Shown piece after piece: positions 1-5,303 of a stretch of 5,303 nt of DNA. Numbering within the stretch: the stretch's first letter is position 1; the number at the start of each line of letters is the position of its first letter. The notes beneath the pieces were generated by a model, which did not search any database, had not been told where the DNA came from, and worked only from the letters and a program-made list of their open reading frames with translations. Source of the stretch: RUG11551 sp045546875 (GTDB lineage: Bacteria > Planctomycetota > Planctomycetia > Pirellulales > Thermoguttaceae); assembly GCA_045546875.1 (NCBI GenBank), contig JAZQDP010000009.1, positions 1 through 5,303 of the forward strand, written 5' to 3'. The position numbers and the translations under genes are program-made.

Positions 1-3
1 AGG

Positions 4-56
4 GGCAAAAAACGTGTCGATTTTTACGCAAATATTTTGACACGTATCTTTTTGCC
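4..56. terminator. Probable bidirectional rho-independent terminator
   Basis: An inner stem ACGTGTC (12-18) pairs with GACACGT (39-45) around a 20-nt loop. An outer stem GGCAAAAA (4-11) pairs with TTTTTGCC (49-56), with a 3-nt bulge at 46-48. Read on the minus strand, the inner stem is followed directly by six T's (complement of 7-12), so it would end the beta-propeller gene transcript about 90 nt past its stop codon. Read on the plus strand, the stem is followed by a T-tract at 49-53, so it could also serve a gene entering from the left. The large loop makes the hairpin weaker than a textbook terminator. No other hairpin with a U-tract was seen between here and the gene end. Confidence 0.65.
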
Positions 57-146
57 GTATTTTCGGTTTTAATCAGCATTTCATAGGACTTGATGTTCAT
101 ATAAGTATTATACATCAGTCCAGAAAACAATCAATTACCTATATTT

Positions 147-1805
147 TTAGAACGGATCGTCTAAGGCGCCGTCGTCGGCAGCGTCTCCGCCATCAGCCGC
201 GCCTCCATCATCAGCTGGCTTATCGTCGCCGAAATCGGCATCGGAGCCAAAATCGTCATCTTTAGCGCCGCCGTCATTAGCGTCGTCGCCAAAGGCATTG
301 TCGCCATCGCCAAAAGCGTCGTCTCCGCCGCCAAAACCATCGTCGTTATTGTCATCATTTCCGAAATCATCGTCTCCGACGCCTGGCTGTTCCTCATCAG
401 CGTCAGACTTTTCGGGCTTCTTTGCTTTCGCAGGCTCTTCGTCTCCGCCTAAATCAATTTCACGTTCTTTCTTGGGCGCTGGGTCTTGTCGGAAATAAAT
501 CGGCTTATCCTGATCAATCTGAGCCAAACATTGAATCATGCCGGTATCGGTTGCTACATAGATTCTGTCAGTAATCTCATTAAGATATTGAATTTTGTTG
601 TCTTTAAGCGGTATCGAACCTAAAATCTGTCCGGATTCCAAACTTAACACGGTAAGGTTATTGCGGCTGTCGACCGTATAGACGCGAGAATTTGACTGCG
701 CAAGAAACCGCTTAATTCCCGGCGTTTGCCACAAAACCGTATCGCCTTTGATAGCATCCAGGCAAAACATGCCGCGTTGATAGGTAGGAATATAAACCCG
801 TCGATCGTACACCTCTTTTTTCTTTTCATTTAAGTACATACGGCTCACAACGGCTAAATTTTCAACAATCGGTTCATTGCAAGGAAACGTCCACAGCTGT
901 TTGCCGTCAATTTCACGAATGCTATAAACAAAACCGTCTCGACTGCCCATATAAATTACGCCTGTTTGATCTGGCATAGTACGGTCATATTCAATAAACG
1001 TCGGTCGAGAAGAAATATCTTTCTCTGTTGGCACGTGGTATTTAATTTCAAAGTCATTAGCCGACACTGGCGTGCGAATTGACCCCAAATACATTGTACC
1101 GTTGTCTGTAACCCAAACAATGTTATCGAGTCCCTCTTTAACGTCGTCTCTTGAAATAACTGGTTGCTGATAAATTCTACCAATCGACTGGACGTTAAGC
1201 GGATCAACATACTGATCATCAATCCGGAGGCTGTCCCGACGTTCAATCTCCAGTTGCTCGCGTTCTTCTGGGGAAAGCGTTTTTTCATCTTTACCAAACT
1301 CTTTCAGGGCGTCAGAAATCAGACGCAATGGAAAAGATTGCACACGACCATTGAGACCCGGAATATAAACTCGACTTTCACTTACAGCCGGACCTGCGCC
1401 AGGAGCAATGGTTGCCTCGCCTGTCCAAAGTAACTTGCCATTAAATCGATTGTAGACGTAAATTAACGAACCGTTCATCACGGCTACATAATTTTTGCTG
1501 GCATCCATTTCTGAAACAAGCAAATCGCGTCGACCAACCTGCACCATCCACAAGGACGCGCCAGTTTCTGCGTCAAAGGCTTGAAGCTGACCGGTGTCGG
1601 TAAGCGAAAACAAAGTTCCATGATCCAACAGAATTTGCTTTAACGTCGACTGGGAACTGTTCATAACGACTTGAGCATTCCACTTTCGAGTCAACCCAAC
1701 CCGACGCGCTTCAGACTGCGTAATAAGCTGAGCAAAACAATCATTTGCCATCAATGCGGCAAATAGACCTAAAATTAAAATTGACTTAAATGTATGATTT
1801 AGCAT
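147..1805 (-). CDS. Exported PQQ-like beta-propeller repeat protein with acidic Asp/Gly-rich tail
   Basis: A 552-residue protein. The N-terminus (K7, hydrophobic run from about 8 to 20, C-F-A then Q at 23-26) looks like a Sec signal peptide cleaved after A25, so it should act in the periplasm or outside the cell. Residues about 40-430 contain repeated units of the PQQ/quinoprotein-like propeller type: a strand, a V/I-Y or L-F core, a D/N-G turn, then A/S-x-D/N-x-x-x-G-x-x-L-W (for example AFDAETGASLW, VYNRFNGKLLW, REIDGKQLW). I estimate seven to eight blades. No catalytic residues of a PQQ dehydrogenase are evident, so a binding or scaffold role, as in BamB-like propellers, is as likely as an enzyme. 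Residues about 440-552 are low complexity, first K/E-rich and then D/G/A-rich with recurring F-G, ending in D-D-P-F. Similar tailed propellers are familiar in Planctomycetota, function unknown. The start is supported by GGAG seven bases upstream. It is divergent from the radical SAM gene. Confidence 0.85.
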   Translation of the reverse strand: MLNHTFKSILILGLFAALMANDCFAQLITQSEARRVGLTRKWNAQVVMNSSQSTLKQILLDHGTLFSLTDTGQLQAFDAETGASLWMVQVGRRDLLVSEMDASKNYVAVMNGSLIYVYNRFNGKLLWTGEATIAPGAGPAVSESRVYIPGLNGRVQSFPLRLISDALKEFGKDEKTLSPEEREQLEIERRDSLRIDDQYVDPLNVQSIGRIYQQPVISRDDVKEGLDNIVWVTDNGTMYLGSIRTPVSANDFEIKYHVPTEKDISSRPTFIEYDRTMPDQTGVIYMGSRDGFVYSIREIDGKQLWTFPCNEPIVENLAVVSRMYLNEKKKEVYDRRVYIPTYQRGMFCLDAIKGDTVLWQTPGIKRFLAQSNSRVYTVDSRNNLTVLSLESGQILGSIPLKDNKIQYLNEITDRIYVATDTGMIQCLAQIDQDKPIYFRQDPAPKKEREIDLGGDEEPAKAKKPEKSDADEEQPGVGDDDFGNDDNNDDGFGGGDDAFGDGDNAFGDDANDGGAKDDDFGSDADFGDDKPADDGGAADGGDAADDGALDDPF

Positions 1806-1838
1806 TGAATATCTCCAAAGGTTTGAATATCTCCAAAG
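1805..1838 (-). repeat. 18-bp tandem duplication carrying the Shine-Dalgarno site
   Basis: The 16-mer TTGAATATCTCCAAAG occurs at 1805-1820 and again, perfectly, at 1823-1838, a period of 18 bp. On the minus strand each copy contains TTTGGAG. The proximal GGAG (1813-1816) sits 7 nt before the ATG at 1803-1805 and is a good Shine-Dalgarno site. The distal GGAG (1831-1834) is 25 nt upstream and is followed by AAC where the proximal copy has ATG. The proximal copy fixes the start of the propeller gene; the distal copy has no start codon of its own. Confidence 0.8.
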
Positions 1839-1878
1839 ACAACAACGACAAACTCTTCAAACCTTCTTCTAGTTTGAA
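1821..1878 (-). promoter_or_regulatory. Possible alternative-hairpin leader of the propeller gene
   Basis: On the minus-strand RNA, UUCAAAC occurs at 1878-1872 and at 1827-1821, and its complement GUUUGAA lies between them at 1862-1856. The middle element could pair with the upstream copy (9-nt loop) or with the downstream copy (28-nt loop), but not both. The downstream copy lies between the two Shine-Dalgarno copies, so the choice could affect access to the ribosome-binding site. The arms are only 7 bp and AU-rich, so either stem alone is weak. The upstream stem could instead be a DNA operator. Confidence 0.3.
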
Positions 1879-1902
1879 ATTATAGTCCATCTAATATATT
1901 TT

Positions 1903-1931
1903 AATCTATCTTTTGTTTTTTCAAGAGTCAA
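1903..1931 (-). promoter_or_regulatory. Candidate promoter for the propeller gene
   Basis: On the minus strand TTGACT (1931-1926) is followed after 17 nt by TAGATT (1908-1903), a 5/6 and a 4/6 match to the sigma70 boxes. Transcription would start near 1896, giving a leader of about 90 nt that includes the repeats nearer the gene. A competing -10 is the perfect TATAAT at 1884-1879, but the sequence 17 nt upstream of it (AGATTA) is not a -35. The region is so AT-rich that chance matches are expected. Confidence 0.3.
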
Positions 1932-2086
1932 AACCGTTTTTTTTCAGTTTTTTTTAGAAAATTATCATATTTAAGCCCTAATTCATCGATACAACCGATA
2001 TAATCGAGGTAAGATTCATAAATTAACCTAATATCTGAAACTAGATATAATTACAAATTTCAATTACAAAATTCATGTCCCCCCTC

Positions 2087-2115
2087 TTGAAATTTAGTTA
2101 AAATGATTGTATAAT
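2087..2115 (+). promoter_or_regulatory. Near-consensus sigma70-type promoter for the radical SAM gene
   Basis: TTGAAA (2087-2092) is followed by exactly 17 nt and then a perfect TATAAT (2110-2115). That is 5/6 plus 6/6 at optimal spacing, the best promoter in the window. Transcription should start near 2122, giving a leader of about 74 nt before the ATG at 2196. It probably drives the radical SAM gene and, by read-through, the PrsW gene. Confidence 0.7.
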
Positions 2116-2127
2116 CTTTATAATTAC

Positions 2128-2158
2128 GTTATTGTTAGTAATTTATCATAACAGTAAC
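2128..2158 (+). promoter_or_regulatory. Leader hairpin or operator dyad ahead of the radical SAM gene
   Basis: GTTATTGTTA (2128-2137) can pair with TAACAGTAAC (2149-2158): ten base pairs, one of them a U-G wobble, around an 11-nt loop. It begins only about six bases after the predicted transcription start. It could be a 5' RNA hairpin that stabilises the message or a repressor site just downstream of the promoter. No U-tract follows directly, so it does not look like a terminator, and no known riboswitch class was recognised. Confidence 0.45.
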
Positions 2159-2195
2159 TGGACGACTCTATTTTAACGTTCTTTTAGCAATTTCA

Positions 2196-3077
2196 ATGAT
2201 AGATCAAGCTCGTATTGACGACCTGTACGTAAATCATTCCCGCCATTGGGAAGACTTTAAATATGTATATCCAGTACTCAGTCGACGTTCTCGGGGCATT
2301 TCTTTGGGAATAGACCTCAGCCCGGCTTGCGAATGCACATTTAATTGCATCTACTGTCAGGTAGAAAAGCATAATTTATCGACAATTCCTGTTCAAGATC
2401 GCATTATTGATCTGGATGTTCTTCATGAAGAATTGCACCTGTTATTTGTAGGAGCGTTAAAAGGACTGATTTTTAATCATTCCCCTTTCGATGCCACGCC
2501 AGAAGAACTGCGTCGGCTAAACGACGTTGCCTTCAGCGGAAACGGAGAGCCAACGTTAAGCAAGTATTTCCTGCCTGTAACGCGCATTGCCGCTGACGTC
2601 CGACAGGAATACGGAGGGGATGACGTCAAGCTTGTTCTTATTACCAATTCGACTTGTCTTGACCGTCCAGACGTTATTGAAGGCGTTGACGTTTTAATGT
2701 CCAACAACGGTGAAATCTGGTGCAAACTCGACGCCGGCACAGAAGCGTATTATCAAAAGATCGACCGTTCCGCCGTTCCGCTGGAAAAATGCATCAATAA
2801 TATTATCACAACCGCTCAGCGGCATAAGGTAATCATCCAGACGCTCTTTTCCGACGTTCACGGCGACGACGGTCCAACCGACAATGAAGTTGACGCCTAC
2901 ATCGCCCAACTGGAAAAAATACTCGACTCCAACGGGCAAATCGACTACGTTCAGGTTCACACCGTCAGACGCATTCCGGCAGAAAAAGGCATCGCCGCCC
3001 TGCCCCGTCAACGTCTGGACGACATTGCTAATAAAATCACAACTCAAACCGGGGTAAAAACGGTTGTATATATTTAA
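2196..3077 (+). CDS. Radical SAM protein, COG0731-like (wyosine-synthase-related family)
   Basis: A 293-residue cytoplasmic enzyme. The C-x3-C-x2-C motif (C47, C51, C54, in CTFNCIYC) is the radical SAM 4Fe-4S site that reductively cleaves S-adenosylmethionine; an extra C45 sits just before it. The SAM-binding G-x-E-P motif appears as FSGNGEPTL at 113-121. KLDAGTE (177-183), and a C-terminal strand with Q-V-H-T-V-R-R-I-P-A-E, are typical of the family grouped as COG0731 with archaeal and eukaryotic TYW1. TYW1 makes the tricyclic base of wyosine in tRNA-Phe, but bacterial relatives are not known to do so and their substrate is unknown. Length is normal for a complete family member. There is no recognisable Shine-Dalgarno before the ATG. 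The start is chosen because it gives a full N-terminus and follows the strong promoter. PrsW follows after 79 nt. Confidence 0.82.
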   Translation: MIDQARIDDLYVNHSRHWEDFKYVYPVLSRRSRGISLGIDLSPACECTFNCIYCQVEKHNLSTIPVQDRIIDLDVLHEELHLLFVGALKGLIFNHSPFDATPEELRRLNDVAFSGNGEPTLSKYFLPVTRIAADVRQEYGGDDVKLVLITNSTCLDRPDVIEGVDVLMSNNGEIWCKLDAGTEAYYQKIDRSAVPLEKCINNIITTAQRHKVIIQTLFSDVHGDDGPTDNEVDAYIAQLEKILDSNGQIDYVQVHTVRRIPAEKGIAALPRQRLDDIANKITTQTGVKTVVYI

Positions 3078-3156
3078 TGAAGTTGCGAGAAGTTATTACT
3101 ACGCTTTCGTCAACTACTTTTCCCCTAACCACTAACCACTTCATACTCTCCAAGTC

Positions 3157-4074
3157 ATGGACAATCACTTCTACTACCTGCTTTGTGCTGCAGTCGCCCC
3201 CGTTATTGCGGGATTGGGCTATATTTTTGCCAAAGACCGATACAATAGAGAACCTTTGGGTATGCTCTTAGGCGCTTTTTTTTGCGGCGTCGTAAGCATT
3301 ATTCCTATTTGTATTGTTGAGGGAATTCTTGAACCGCTAATAGGCTTATTTGCTGCTGAACCAAGCCCGCTGTTTAAGGCATTCTGGACTGCATTTATCG
3401 TTGCCGCATGTACTGAGGAGTTTTTTAAATTGTGTTTTTTACATGGCTTTATATGGAAAAGTCCGGAATTTGACGAACGATTTGATGGAATCGTCTATGG
3501 CGTTTTTGTATCGTTAGGCTTTGCCTGTGCCGAAAACATTGGGTACGTTTTCGGCAGTCTTAGTGAAGGAGGACTTTTTGCCGCTTATCATACAAGTATT
3601 GTGCGCGCCATTTTCTCTATTCCTTGCCATTTCTTCTGCGGCGTCATTTTGGGTTATTACCTTTCACTTGCAAAATTTGAAAAAGCTAACCAAAATAACG
3701 AATCCGCCCAAAGTAGCGTTATCTACAAAGGTTTGTTTTACTCTATCTTGTTCCATGGCATTTATGACTTTATTCTGTTTTATCAATCATATTCCTGTTC
3801 CCAAACAGATGAAACTCAATTGACGTCTGAAGCCGTTGCGCCTGGAGCAATATTGTTCATCATGTTTCTGGTTTTCAATATCGTATTCTGGAAAATCGGC
3901 GGCAAACGAATTAAGCACTTTGCGAGTTTACTTCAACCGGATTCTAAAAACGAGCAGGAGGCGTTTGTTACGTGTTCCTTCTGCGGGAACACCTACGAAT
4001 CCCATATACCTTCCTGTCCAAACTGTAAACAGCTGACAGAAAAATCAATTCAAGATCAAAATGAAATTAGTTGA
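3157..4074 (+). CDS. PrsW-family intramembrane metalloprotease with C-terminal zinc ribbon
   Basis: A 305-residue membrane protein with about seven hydrophobic segments (roughly 6-25, 35-58, 73-98, 111-132, 148-170, 190-210, 228-247). PrsW motifs are all present in order: E-E-x-x-K (E87, E88, K91), D-G-I-V-Y-G (110-115) then F-A-C-A-E-N (122-127), R150 followed by H158, and H-G-I-Y-D-F (200-205). The two glutamates and the two histidines are the expected metal and catalytic residues of this CPBP-related superfamily. In Bacillus subtilis PrsW cleaves the anti-sigma factor RsiW; the substrate here is unknown and no anti-sigma gene is visible. After the last membrane segment, C273-x2-C276-x10-C287-x2-C290 forms a zinc-ribbon-like knuckle on a soluble tail. 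There is no Shine-Dalgarno; the ATG at 3157 is chosen because it directly precedes the first membrane segment. It lies 79 bp after the radical SAM gene with no terminator between, so co-transcription is likely. Confidence 0.85.
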   Translation: MDNHFYYLLCAAVAPVIAGLGYIFAKDRYNREPLGMLLGAFFCGVVSIIPICIVEGILEPLIGLFAAEPSPLFKAFWTAFIVAACTEEFFKLCFLHGFIWKSPEFDERFDGIVYGVFVSLGFACAENIGYVFGSLSEGGLFAAYHTSIVRAIFSIPCHFFCGVILGYYLSLAKFEKANQNNESAQSSVIYKGLFYSILFHGIYDFILFYQSYSCSQTDETQLTSEAVAPGAILFIMFLVFNIVFWKIGGKRIKHFASLLQPDSKNEQEAFVTCSFCGNTYESHIPSCPNCKQLTEKSIQDQNEIS

Positions 4075-4158
4075 TCTGAATCATCAGAATCACAATAGCT
4101 TGAACATAGTTCCTCGTCGCATAAAACGGAACGCCCCTACATAAAAAACCTTTTGGAA

Positions 4159-4164
4159 TATAAT
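4159..4164 (+). promoter_or_regulatory. Perfect -10 box close to the start of the fusion gene
   Basis: TATAAT at 4159-4164 lies 16 bp before the ATG at 4181. If used, transcription would start near 4171, leaving about ten bases of leader. The matching -35 position (4136-4141, CCTACA) is poor, at 3/6. The alternative is read-through from the PrsW transcript. No Shine-Dalgarno is present in the preceding bases, which fits a nearly leaderless message. Confidence 0.35.
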
Positions 4165-4180
4165 TAACTCATAAATTTTC

Positions 4181-5303
4181 ATGAAAATTCCAAAACTAAC
4201 TGACGACCTGAGACCGTTTTTCTTTAAAGACGGCAAATACCTTGACCCGCTTATTATCAGCGTTACCGGACACAGAGACATTTGGCCCGATGCGGAAATT
4301 CTGCTCATGGACAGTCTTTCAGACTATTTAACTGATTTTTTTAAAAAAGAGGCTAAAAAGCGTCCGCAAAGACCAATTGTATTCCTCGACGGCATGGCAA
4401 CAGGAGCCGATCAGCTTGTTGCAACCGTTGTTAATGAACTTCGAAAAGTTTATGAACAGAATTTCATAACGCAAATTGCGGTTTTCCCCATGCCGGAAGA
4501 AGATTACATTCAAGATTTCTCAATTCCGGAAACGCAGCGAGAATTTGAAGATGCGCTGGATTGCATGGACGCCAAAATCGCCTTGCCGCTGACAAAAAGC
4601 AATCAGGAACTGCGGAATCGGGGAGAGAAAATCCACCGTACAGAGCAATACGTTCTTCTGGCGGAATTCCTTGCCAACTCCTGCAACAATCTTATCGCCT
4701 TATGGGACAGTCAAAACTTTGACAATCCCAAACCCGGCAGTACTGCAGACGTTATCGCTCGTTTTTTAAAACCCAACGAAGAAAGTCTTGTTTCGCTCTT
4801 CGAGGCTATTAAACCGTACAGCAATCTAGTGCGCTGTATTTTATCAAACCATTTGAAAGGGTCTTTGATAACGTTATACACCCCGCGCGACAGTTTTTTA
4901 AAGCAGCCGGTTCTTCTTTATCCTGCTGGAAAAACGGCTTGCATAACCTTTTCTAAATCCACGCAACAAACAATATTTAAAACAATGGACAAAATCGAAA
5001 ATAAAATGTGGAACTGGTACAAAGAAGGGCTTCATTTTCAGTGCGCGGGCTGCGGCGGCTGCTGCACAGGCGCCCCGGGATACGTTTGGCTCACTGACGA
5101 AGAAGAAAAGCAGATCGCAGACTTCCTCAACATTTCTTTGGAAGAATTTGAAAAGACGTATACCCGCATGGTTTACGGTCTGAGAAGGAGTCTGAAAGAA
5201 ATCCCGCAAAGCAATTACGACTGCGTCTTTTTCAATTCCGAAACGAGGCAGTGTTCCATCTATGACGTCCGCCCGGCGCAGTGCCGAACGTGGCCCTTCT
5301 GGG
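4181..5303 (+). CDS. SLOG-like nucleotide-binding domain fused in frame to a YkgJ-type Cys-cluster domain (partial, runs off right edge)
   Basis: The frame is open from ATG 4181 to the window end, with 374 complete codons and no stop. Residues about 20-250 resemble the SLOG (SMF/DprA-LOG) Rossmann superfamily: strand ISVTGHRD (26-33), VFLDGMATGADQLV (67-80), FPMPEEDY (102-109), DF and E-F segments (112-122), R153, LIALWD (171-176) and GSTADV (186-191), then TLYTPRD (231-237). SLOG domains bind or process nucleotides or their derivatives, and some act in stress or conflict signalling. From about residue 276 the sequence changes to the YkgJ family (PF03692, putative zinc or iron chelating): W-x-W-Y-K-E-G-L, then C288-x2-C291-x2-CC294-295, C348, C358, C368 and R-T-W-P-F-W at the edge. 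No membrane segment or signal peptide is seen. An internal ATG at 4985 (residue 269) or 5006 (residue 276) could start a separate YkgJ protein, but neither has a Shine-Dalgarno and no stop separates the halves. Domain calls are by motif recognition only. Confidence 0.75.
   Translation, partial: MKIPKLTDDLRPFFFKDGKYLDPLIISVTGHRDIWPDAEILLMDSLSDYLTDFFKKEAKKRPQRPIVFLDGMATGADQLVATVVNELRKVYEQNFITQIAVFPMPEEDYIQDFSIPETQREFEDALDCMDAKIALPLTKSNQELRNRGEKIHRTEQYVLLAEFLANSCNNLIALWDSQNFDNPKPGSTADVIARFLKPNEESLVSLFEAIKPYSNLVRCILSNHLKGSLITLYTPRDSFLKQPVLLYPAGKTACITFSKSTQQTIFKTMDKIENKMWNWYKEGLHFQCAGCGGCCTGAPGYVWLTDEEEKQIADFLNISLEEFEKTYTRMVYGLRRSLKEIPQSNYDCVFFNSETRQCSIYDVRPAQCRTWPFW

Larger units (their letters stand above)
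1806..2195. other. Divergent AT-rich intergenic region
   Basis: This 390-bp stretch separates two divergently transcribed genes and holds no convincing ORF. Nearest the minus gene are the duplicated ribosome-binding site and dyads. The centre (about 1911-1966) has long T-runs, including two eight-T tracts, with no hairpin in front of them. Short repeats include AATTACAAA at 2049-2057 and 2062-2070, and CGA steps every 9 bp at 1987, 1996 and 2005. A run of C's at 2079-2084 precedes the strong plus-strand promoter. The composition fits a double promoter region with curved or flexible DNA. Confidence 0.7.

Noticed and set aside
298..498. A plus-strand Ser/Pro-rich ORF
   Set aside because: It is the antisense image of the Asp/Gly/Lys-rich tail of the propeller protein.
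1911..1966. Long T-runs considered as plus-strand terminators
   Set aside because: No GC-rich hairpin precedes them, and no plus-strand gene ends nearby.
1987..2013. CGA steps every 9 bp considered as a repeat array or iteron
   Set aside because: Only three short, imperfect units are present; this is expected by chance in AT-rich DNA.
2477..3047. Two overlapping minus-strand ORFs inside the radical SAM gene
   Set aside because: They are antisense to conserved SAM-binding and KLDAGTE regions and show no domain or start signal of their own.
3125..3140. Tandem CTAACCA ahead of the PrsW gene considered as a regulatory repeat
   Set aside because: There are only two 7-bp copies, with no spacing or context suggesting a binding site.
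3077..3271. A 64-codon plus-strand ORF whose ATG overlaps the radical SAM stop codon
   Set aside because: The stop-start overlap looks like translational coupling, but the product is low complexity (T/S-rich), overlaps the PrsW gene out of frame for over 110 bp and matches no family I know. PrsW has all its motifs in its own frame.
3521..4036. Two plus-strand ORFs of 100 and 66 codons inside the PrsW gene
   Set aside because: They are alternative-frame readings of the PrsW membrane segments and zinc ribbon, with no motifs of their own.
4075..4088. Palindrome TCTGA-ATCA-TCAGA just after the PrsW stop, considered as a terminator
   Set aside because: The stem is only 5 bp and AT-rich and no T-tract follows.
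4898..5209. A 103-codon minus-strand ORF
   Set aside because: It lies antisense to the SLOG-YkgJ frame, whose Cys motifs are clearly real. Its alanine and phenylalanine runs are the reverse complement of the Cys/Gly and Glu/Lys codons.

Overview
The window looks like a chromosomal segment of a moderately AT-rich bacterium, most plausibly a member of the Planctomycetota or a related PVC lineage. This rests on three family-level impressions, not on a search: an exported PQQ-type beta-propeller protein with a long Asp/Gly-rich tail, a YkgJ-type Cys-cluster domain with the W-Y-x-E-G-L start and R-T-W-P-F-W stretch familiar from planctomycetes, and three of four genes lacking a recognisable Shine-Dalgarno sequence. 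No tRNA, rRNA, CRISPR array, transposase or phage gene was seen.

Layout. Positions 4-56 hold a hairpin with an A-tract and a T-tract, probably a bidirectional terminator. The minus-strand gene at 147-1805 encodes a secreted or periplasmic beta-propeller protein with an acidic tail. A 390-bp AT-rich divergent intergenic region (1806-2195) follows. It carries a duplicated ribosome-binding site and possible alternative hairpins on the minus-gene side, and a near-consensus sigma70-type promoter plus a leader hairpin on the plus-gene side. Rightward, the plus strand has a COG0731-like radical SAM enzyme (2196-3077), then 79 bp later a PrsW-family intramembrane metalloprotease with a C-terminal zinc ribbon (3157-4074). 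After a 106-bp gap comes a gene starting at 4181 that stays open to the right edge.

The last gene is the most unusual item. One uninterrupted frame joins an N-terminal SLOG-like Rossmann nucleotide-binding domain (about residues 20-250) to a C-terminal YkgJ-type cysteine-cluster domain (from about residue 276). YkgJ proteins normally stand alone, so this is either a real SLOG-YkgJ fusion or two abutting genes whose intervening stop has been lost. The gene is cut by the window edge.

The three plus-strand genes are co-oriented. Radical SAM and PrsW have no visible terminator between them and may be co-transcribed. A TATAAT box ten or so bases ahead of the expected start of the fusion transcript suggests it may also have its own, nearly leaderless, promoter. 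No shared pathway can be read from the sequence. A link between nucleotide sensing (SLOG), metal or Fe-S chemistry (YkgJ, radical SAM) and membrane proteolysis (PrsW) is only a hypothesis.
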